NCBI RefSeq assembly: GCF_034702125.1
Contig: NC_085875.1
Location: 50,736,007 to 50,800,006 of the forward strand
DNA: 64,000 nucleotides
Source: Engraulis encrasicolus
Lineage: Eukaryota > Chordata > Actinopteri > Clupeiformes > Engraulidae
Direction of reading: 5' to 3'
The notes under the pieces are model-generated. The model worked only from the letters and a program-made list of their open reading frames with translations, made no database searches and had not been told where the DNA came from. This document shows, piece after piece, positions 57,001 to 64,000 of the stretch. The position numbers and the translations under genes were made by a program. Each line of letters begins with the position of its first letter. Positions within the stretch are counted from its first letter, which is position 1.

Positions 57001-57560
57001 CGATGAAACAAGGCAGAAGTACAGTTCAAGGAAAATCCAAAATCGTAGAGTAAAGTCAGAAGGCTGGTCAGAATTACCGGGGTGGAAGAGTAGTCAGGAG
57101 CCGAGAAGGCAGAAGGCAGGTCTTGTTTTCCGGGGCAGAAGAATCGTCAGGGTACAGGCGGGTCCGGGGTCACAAAGCAGTAGTCAGATAGAAGTGAGAG
57201 CAAACAGGTTCAGAATGTGGGCTTTACAAACGATCTGACAAAGTAGAGCTGAAAGACACGGCTTTAAATACTGGAAGAGGTTAGTTGGTAATGTAGCGCA
57301 GCTGGCAGAGTAATCAGAGCAGAGTGGGGCAAGGAGAGGATAGTGAGTGGATAATGTAGTGCAGCTGGTGGAGTAATCAGAGCAGAGCAGAGACAGATTG
57401 AGCTAGTTTGGGTGAGTAGAGAGTGGTGAGCAGCAGTGTGGCAGATAATTGAAACCAATTAAGGTGGTGAACTGATGGAGTGAGAGGGCTCATGACAGCT
57501 AAAGGTATATCCCCAAAACTCGACGCTTCCAGTTCCCCATCATTCCCACCAGTCCCGTCC
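57000..57560. other. LTR-like or unclassified repeat, shared with copy 1 flank
   Basis: Contains two GTGCAGCTGG(T/C)(G/A)GAGTAATCAGAGCAGAG units and the GTGAGAGGGCTCATGACAGCTAAAG segment found at 28988. It carries the empty site (near 57450) of the piggyBac-like insertion. No gene. Confidence 0.5.
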
Positions 57561-57606
57561 ACCTTTTTATAAACTTATATGTTAAATACCAAATATAACA
57601 CAAATA

Positions 57607-57915
57607 CAGCCATGGGAAAAATTGAGAGACCACTTCGAAATGTTAAGTTTTTCTGAGTTTTCCATGGATAGGTATGTGTTTGAGTAAAACAAACATTGCT
57701 ATTTCATTCTATAAACTACCGACAACATTTCCTCCGAATTTCGAAAGAAAATTCATTTAGATCATTTATTATTTCGAAATTTGGAGGAAATGTTGTCTAT
57801 AGTTTATAAAATGAAATAGCAATGCTTGTTTTTTACACAAACACATACCTATCCATAGCAAACTCAGAAGAACTGAAAACATTTTGAAGTGGTCGCTCAA
57901 TTGTTGCCAGAGCTG
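57607..57915. mobile_element. Tc1-like MITE (duplicate of 29111-29425)
   Basis: CAGCCATGGGAAAAATTGAG ... TTGCCAGAGCTG, TA at both sides. Confidence 0.8.
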
Positions 57916-58031
57916 TATATTTAATATCTATACATAGATCAATGACGTGCATAGGCTTAAGACCAAATGACTATTGTGAAAATGAAGCAAAAAAATGAGG
58001 CAAATGGTAACACTGTTTTAATGGTTCATTA

Positions 58032-58226
58032 CAGGGGATCTACCACATTAGGTACAGTAACAATATTTAATACCATGTAATACCAATGTAACACCATTAC
58101 ACCAATTGTGTACTTACATCATGCATTTGTGTGTTACATGGTATTGCATATTGTTACACTGGTATTACACTAGTATTACATGGTATTACACTGATTATTA
58201 CACTGTACCTAATGTGGTAGATTCAC
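58032..58226. mobile_element. MITE (duplicate of 29524-29738)
   Basis: GGGGATCTACCACATTAGGT at the left and CCTAATGTGGTAGATTCACT at the right. Confidence 0.65.
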
Positions 58227-59009
58227 TGAAATGGTGAACAATTAAAATAAGGTGTTACAGGGCAAATCAATCCACCCAGTCAGAAGTTATGGGCCAACTG
58301 AAAATTCCACCATTTTGAAAGTGCTGACCTCCAATATCTAATCAGTTAATGGACCTACCCGCCTAGAGCATTAACACACCGAATCTGGGACATCCATCCA
58401 CCTGGTCAGTAGTTATGGGCCAAATAAAAAACCGGCCATCTTGAATTCAGTCATCTTGAAAGTGTTGACCTCCAAACTCGAATCAGTTCATGACCCTACC
58501 CTAGAGCATTCACACACCGAATCTGAGACAAATCCAACCATCTGTTCAAAAGACCTAACGCGGTGGTGGCAGATGCGGCGGACAATGACAAAAATATGTC
58601 TCATATATACAAAATCATGGTCAATCAAGGGAATTCAAAACGTTATGTCATAACTATGGTATTTATTCCCTCTGCATATTTAATTCTGAGTGACTCAGCC
58701 TCTCTGTGACGGTCTTATACATGGACACTCATAGTATCCATCAGTAGGCTATAATTCATTCTTGTGTTGTTTTAGCTTATTCGGATGTTTATTACATTTC
58801 ACTAATCCCCGTCCCGACTTCTCTGGGACGTGTTGCAGTTATCAAATTAGAAATTAGTGTCCCCCAAAACATTTTTTCCCCCAATTTGTAATACTTAATA
58901 TGTTGTCTTTTCACTATTCTCCATCTAATGAATGGATTGAATGTTTTGAAAAATATAGCATTTTGACCAAGTATCCCAACTTCACTAGAGTTGGGGTTTG
59001 TATATTTTT

Positions 59010-59590
59010 CACATAGCCAAATAGGCATAGGCCTACTTTCAGCGTGTGCACTTGCAAGGTTTGCTTATGTTAACATGATATTCTCAGTTAAAATAGGCGT
59101 GTATGTTCTTGGCTGACTTAACTATGGTAGCCTATAGTTAGCCTGGCTCTCACGCAGACCCTTCGTGCTTTGTGCATCTTTATTTAACTTCGTGAGCTCG
59201 CACTTGGTTGGTAACAACCGTCACGTGAAGCCTATAGTAGGCTGTCAGCAGAATACGTAGGTCATCTATAAAACTTGACAGTATAGCCTACGTGATTTAT
59301 TTAGTGGGTGTTGGTGTCACTACTCATAGGCCTATATTTTTGTTCGAACCCCCACAAGTCCCATAAGGTTATTTTTTGTTTGTTTTGCTATTTTTCATTG
59401 TGAGTGCATCATCTCGCCGTGTGTGCCTGATTGAAATCTTCACTTAGAAATAAAATTGCGATGCAAACTTTACTTGCACAAATCAGCAGGGACAAAAAAC
59501 ATGCAGCCAAGTTATTTTGACAGCTCCATTGGAATCCATTCGTTTTTCACTAACTAGTACCACCTGGACAACTGACCCTTCTCATTGGTT
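59010..59590. other. Intergenic, no gene recognised
   Basis: Single-copy-looking sequence between a transposon end and the duplicated block starting CAGATCCTCTGCCATGACAC. Only short frames without domains. Confidence 0.5.
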
Positions 59591-59963
59591 TCAGATCCTC
59601 TGCCATGACACACCGCAAAAGCACTGCCATCAAAAGGTGATGCGCACCATTATCCTGTATGTGGCGGTGAAACATCTACAGTATGAAACCATAAGATACC
59701 AGACCAAGACAGCAGCACCCAAAGTGAGGCCACAGCAAAAGGGATAGCCCCATAATGCATGCTGTAGGCCTACCACAGTGGCACAGTGTATTAGTCATTG
59801 AAAAATCAACTATAGTACTACACTACTATGACATAACACAGGGTGGACTGTTCCTTTAAGTAGTGCACTATGACTTTGTCATTGCCGTTCTAGTAACAGC
59901 AAATGTAAAACGCTGTGATAACGGGTTAACACAGCATCTAGTGTTATGTCTATGAGTCTAGCT

Positions 59964-60172
59964 TAGTGTTTCTCAATGGTGGCGCTACAGCACCCCAGGG
60001 GGTGTTGGGGAGACCTAGGGCGTCGTTGAGAAGGATGCAGCTGAGTGGGGGCGAGGCTTAGTTACTATTGAGTTGCATTAGTCCATTTTATTTTTCAATA
60101 CTAAGAGGGGCATTGGCAGGCTTATAATGAGGTCGAGGGGGACGTTTGTTCAAAAAAGGTTGAGAACCACTG
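59964..60172. mobile_element. hAT MITE with perfect 8-bp duplication GTCTAGCT
   Basis: Duplicate of 30418-30625. Target repeats at 59956-59963 and 60173-60180. Confidence 0.85.
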
Positions 60173-60562
60173 GTCTAGCTGAACGGTTCAAGGTCACTGG
60201 GTTCTGGGTTCAAGGTCAATGGATTCTGCAATTGAGGCTAGACTCACAGACATACACATTAGAATGTCGTGTTTGACGTTTGAAGTCACATCCCAATGAA
60301 GTATGCACATCCCAAAAACAAATCTTACGTGCTAGATGTAATTGAACCATGAGTCAAGTTTTTCTTGCTCTCCAGTGTTTTTCCAACTGTCAAGGCCTTA
60401 CCTGGTTCACCCGGTTTTAAATGGTCTGTCCAGGAGATAAAATACCCCCCAAATCAGGAGGAGCAGGCAAGAGAAATCTGCCCCCACTACTAACTTCCTC
60501 ACTCTGTCCTCTGCACTCAAAACTCTGTTTCAACATTGGACAGTGTTTTAACATACTTTATC

Positions 60563-60893
60563 CAGTGTTTCCAGGCCTTTTTTGTCTTACATACCCCTTA
60601 AACCTTTTTTCACACCATGACTACCCCTTCACTCACATGGTCTATTCCTCTATCCCTCATGCTTCAAACATTTGTTGTTATCATCACTACAGTATACTAT
60701 TTCACACTACACTGTTTTATAAGCCCTCCCTACAGTGTGCTCATGTAGGCCTACCCCTGGTACATGTACCCTAACCTGATTTACATCATCTGGGCTTCGT
60801 CCGGCTGCGTCACGCGGGGGCGTTCCCATGCCTCACTACCCCAGATAGCAAGAGTCAGGTAACATGTACCCCTGGTTGGGGAATCATTGCTTT
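60563..60893. mobile_element. hAT-like fragment (duplicate of 31014-31330)
   Basis: CAGTGTTTCCAGGCC ... GGTTGGGGAATCATTG. Confidence 0.55.
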
Positions 60894-60983
60894 AATCTGC
60901 TGTATTTGGATTTACTTCACTGTACCCTTTACCCTTCCAAAGATAAGAAGTAGAGACACAGCCCTGCGACTGGAAATAACATT

Positions 60984-60989
60984 TTTATT
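60984..60989 (-). promoter_or_regulatory. Candidate poly(A) signal of gene A
   Basis: AATAAA in GAGCTGAATAAAAATG, about 410 bases after the stop. Conserved in C and D. Confidence 0.6.
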
Positions 60990-61397
60990 CAGCTCCAATT
61001 TAGATAAAACCATTTACATGTTGGCAGGACTATTTTTTTTGCACTTGTGAGTTAAATGTGGCATAGTCTAATACAAATACATTCAAACAACAAAAATTCA
61101 ACTTCCATACATTCCAAGTATTAAACAGTTACCAATTTCAAAGACAAAGAGGAGCACAATTTGTCAGGACACCATAACTATGGTCGAAAAATGAGCATTA
61201 TTTGGCATTACACCATATAAGGATACTGGAGAAGAGGGGCAATGTTTTGCAAAATCCAGCACAAGTTGTTATTGCAGGATTGTCAGAGTATGGCCATCAA
61301 CATTACATAACCTTTTCAGAGAAGGGGGTCCATGTTTGGCAGGCTATCTCAACTCTAACTTCATCAACAGAGAGGATTGTGGTAGTTTGGATGGCTT

Positions 61398-61720
61398 TCA
61401 TTCTGCAGCCCACAGTTCCTCCACTAAGTGGCGCTCCTTTTCCCTCAGAATTTTGAAGAAGGCCAGTTTGCCTGGATCGCCAGGTGACCGCAGCCCATCA
61501 TGCAGATTCCTCATTTTGGCATTACTGGTGGTAGCAGCCTTGATGTTGTTGTAGGTCTCCTGGCCAATGATGCGCTGGGAGCGGAGCAGGTCTGCTATTG
61601 GCATCACCTCTTCCACTCTGTCAATGATTTTCGCCATGTTGGTATCCACGAAGGCAGCTGCCATCTTGCTGTCCACCTGGACAGGGACCTTGCTGGGCTG
61701 TGATGGCTCATCTTTGACAA
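61398..61720 (-). CDS. pycard: Gene A CARD exon
   Basis: 323 nt, TGA stop at 61400-61398. All three ASC-type CARD exons in the window have exactly this length. Confidence 0.85.
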
Positions 61721-62095
61721 CTGCAGTAGGATTATTAACACATATGTTATAATACAATACACAATAATTTGTCTATTACTGCTGTTGAATTGGTTACACT
61801 TAAAACCATCCAGATTACTGTACACTGTGTTAGTCTGAGTGCTAGTGCTGTGTTAGTCTCTCTAGACTTGGTTACAAAACATGAAAATATATGACACACA
61901 ACAGCTTGTCTACAACTGCACAACCACAAATCACCATACAAATAACCTGCCAAAGTAATGTACCTCATGGATCAACCACTGATCAACAACTAAGTTATAC
62001 CTAGATCCACTAATGAAGTATTATTCAACGTATATTTTACATTGTATTTTATTATCTGTTGCTGTTATTATGCATGACAATGTTCACTGTCACAG

Positions 62096-62177
<82 letters not shown>

Positions 62178-62592
62178 ATCATCTCACTGTTGAGCTGAAA
62201 TTTAAGTCATTCAGTGAGACACCTCTTTGAAGGGGACTGTGACACCCACTAACTCGACTCACTCAGTTCATTCAGTTCATCTCATATGACTATAAAACAT
62301 ATAGTGTACAGTATACTTACTTACGTCCTTTCAGACCACTCTCCAAACGCCCGGCCAATTCATTGTGCCTCATCTTCTTTAGGATGGCTAGCATAGTGGT
62401 TGCAGCACCTTGACTTGACTTGAAGTGCTTCTGCATCAACTTAACAGTCTCAGCTATGCCAGCCTGCTCCAGCTTTCCCCATGGGATTTCTTTCAGGTCA
62501 TCCAGACAGTGTCTGAAGCGCTTGAAGTCCTCATTGGAGAGGTCATCCAGAGTTTCTCTCAGCAATTCAGGGATGTCATCCTCAGCCGCCAT
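61398..62592 (-). CDS. pycard: Gene A: ASC-like PYD-CARD adaptor (2 coding exons)
   Basis: Exons 62592-62325 (268 nt) and 61720-61398 (323 nt) join in phase 1 (C|GTAAGT to CTGCAG|TT) to give 196 residues, the normal ASC length. Residues 1-89 are a pyrin domain (LLRETLDDLSNEDFKRF, EIPWGKLEQAG, MLAILKKMRHNELAGRL). Residues 90-108 are a short Pro/Ser linker (VKDEPSQPSKVPVQ). Residues 109-196 are a CARD (FVDTNMAKIIDRVEEVM, IGQETYNNIKAATTS, MRNLHDGL, LVEELW). By family, ASC links PYD sensors to caspase-1 through PYD and CARD polymerisation in the cytosol. This is the only locus of its type here with both exons and a good donor. The symbol marks family; it may be a lineage-specific paralogue. A (GT)n tract sits in the intron. 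Confidence 0.85.
62101..62176. repeat. (GT)n microsatellite in gene A intron
   Basis: About 38 pure GT units. Confidence 0.97.
62325..62592 (-). CDS. pycard: Gene A PYD exon
   Basis: ATG 62592-62590 in a CATCTGTAG|GCCTATTTGTACA context (probable 5' UTR acceptor). Two extra codons (SSQG region) compared with C and E. Donor C|GTAAGT. Confidence 0.85.
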
Positions 62593-62689
62593 TGTACAAA
62601 TAGGCCTACAGATGAACAGATTATGGTGGTGGTGAGTTTGTGAATTTGTAATTTAAATCAGCCGACACAAAACATCTAGGGTTTAAGTA

Positions 62690-63480
62690 ACTAACAGTAA
62701 GAGTAGGAGTAAGAGTAAGAGTATTTTGTTTGTCACATAGAACCCAAGCCTTGTAGGCTAGTTTGCAGTGAAATGATAGTAAATCCATGTGCAGGAGAAA
62801 CAGAAAATACATACATTAATTAGACTAACACATACAAAAATAAAAGTAGATAATTTACTTAATTGTCCATAGCTGTACTTTATTGGAGTATAGTTTTTTC
62901 TCTTACTTCCACTTTCTCTTCACTTTTCTCTTACTTTCCACTAACTTTACTACATATTTATGATGAATGTAATATTTCTACCTGTACTCCAATGCATTTC
63001 TTTATGTACTGAAGTAAGTAATTTATGAAAAGCAAGGCATGACTAAGTTAACCTGGAGGCAGTTTATGTGAGAGCCCCTGGCCTTTATTTAAATGATGCA
63101 TCTGGACTGTTCTATTATGAAGTATACCATTAGGCTTAACTTACACAGGAGGGACTTTTATACATATACTTTAACTTTCAGAACTTGAGTAGTAATGTTG
63201 AAATGCTGCCACCTGTACTTGAGTAGCAGTTGCATAATCACTTGTACTTTTACTTTCACTTTCAGTACTAGAGAAGTAATACATTTTCAAAACATGTCTG
63301 CTTGCAATTCTTAAGTAAGAGACCTGTTTGACTGCTTTGGTACTTTGACTTGAATGTGGTATTAGAAGGACACTTCTACTTCAACTCAAGTCAGTGTCTT
63401 GATTTAGTACGTGTACTTCTACTCCACTCCTCCAGTCCAGTACTTTATACATTGTTGTTAAAAAATCTCCAGTCTCAGAG
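62690..63480. repeat. Low-complexity (GTAAGA)n and ACTT-rich repeat
   Basis: GTAAGAGTA units at 62698-62735, then ACTTTTACTTTCACTTTCAG-type words to about 63480. No gene. This DNA occupies the position of the ~90-bp element in other loci. Confidence 0.6.
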
Positions 63481-63768
63481 ACTTCCACCCCTCCAGCCAG
63501 TACCACAAGTGGGTTTGCCTCTCGAGTCTTTATGGTTGAATAATAGCCTAATTTGTACAAGTGCTTTGAACCAATAATTCGGTGTATCTTCATGTCACAA
63601 ACTGTACGTAGCTGAAGTCAGCTTTGTTTACATACTTTTTGAGCCCACTCACACATATTCTAATGATGCACCGACATTCTACTGAAGTACACATTCTATT
63701 ATATACTGTAGATATACATAGAAGAGAAAATGATTATCTTATGGAATTATCAGAAATAAAAATCTTAC

Positions 63769-63885
63769 CTACTTTGAGTCCCTCAGTTTCCTTTCTAGTC
63801 TTCCTGTAAATGTGCGCGCTTTTCTGTGGGCGGTGTCTTTTTCTGTCTGTGTGCTCTGATCCAGGAAGGAACATTTACTATAGAC
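63769..63885 (-). promoter_or_regulatory. Putative 5' exon of gene A
   Basis: Ends CAAAGTAG|GTAAGATT, homologous to gene D 33003-33130. An ATG at about 63874 opens a frame to the donor without stop, but this is not conserved in D, so untranslated status is more likely. A TGATGTCA half-conserved CRE-like word lies just upstream (63898-63905). Confidence 0.4.
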
Positions 63886-64000
63886 CGGATGTTGTTGTGA
63901 TGTCACATCCTAGTCTGAGACTCAATCTGCACACGCTGAAGCAAGTCTGTGCCATAAAAACTACTGCAGGCAAGGTGCATCCTCTCTGAAGAAGGCACAT

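Noticed and set aside
56803..57006. Collagen-like GLPGLQGLQG frame
   Set aside because: Arises from a short GGGGTTACA / GTCCCAGTG tandem repeat; no extended Gly-X-Y run.

Overview
The window looks like teleost fish chromosomal DNA. The genes have short coding exons with GT/AG introns, and the encoded domains are PYD and ASC-type CARD. The intergenic DNA is packed with fish-type DNA transposons (hAT, Tc1/mariner, piggyBac-like, Harbinger-like), LINE fragments and (GA)n, (GT)n and (AT)n tracts. The frequent TAGGCCTA words are reminiscent of clupeiform genomes, but the order and species are only a guess. There is one 100-base assembly gap (14320-14419).

All recognisable host genes lie on the minus strand and form a decaying tandem cluster of pyrin-domain (PYD) inflammasome-type genes. 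From upstream (right) to downstream (left) they are: A (62.6-61.4 kb), an intact two-exon ASC-like PYD-CARD adaptor; B (52.75-45.25 kb), PYD + Q/N/S-rich exon + lysine-rich exon, broken by a 5-bp frameshift and a 5.7-kb insertion; C (41.7-40.6 kb), an ASC-like gene whose PYD exon has lost its GT splice donor; D (32.15-31.83 kb), an ASC-like CARD exon whose PYD exon is deleted; E (19.8-16.1 kb), an intact PYD + Q/N/S-rich + Lys/Pro/Ala-rich three-exon gene; F (3.3-2.1 kb), PYD + Lys/Ala-rich repeat tail in two exons. Every coding junction I could place is phase 1.

At large scale, 14.4-33.3 kb (E+D) and 43.4-63.9 kb (B+A) are two copies of a roughly 20-kb segmental duplication, with a smaller related block (36.7-42.5 kb, gene C) between them. 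Loss is reciprocal: copy 1 keeps the PYD-lysine-rich gene and loses the adaptor's PYD, while copy 2 keeps the adaptor and loses the PYD-lysine-rich gene. Two derivatives could act as single-domain products: PYD-only from C and CARD-only from D.

Functional reading (inference): A would be the adaptor that polymerises through PYD and recruits caspase through CARD. E and F would be partners whose PYD closely resembles (E) or is related to (F) the adaptor's PYD, and whose histone-H1-like basic tails could bind nucleic acid. That is a possible fish counterpart of PYD-HIN (AIM2-like) sensors. A putative 5' non-coding exon with a conserved GTAAGA donor lies upstream of most loci, with a full CRE palindrome TGACGTCA upstream of the lysine-rich type.

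The rest is repeat DNA: a long-TIR TTAA element (0.4-1.8 kb); a higher-order satellite with 135-bp tRNA-like units (3.8-11.3 kb); nested hAT elements (20.6-22.9 kb); a 4.2-kb piggyBac-like composite (24.8-29.0 kb); a Tc1-like-ended element carrying ten copies of a 15-bp motif (33.3-35.9 kb); and a tyrosine-recombinase element inserted as a tandem pair (45.26-51.0 kb).
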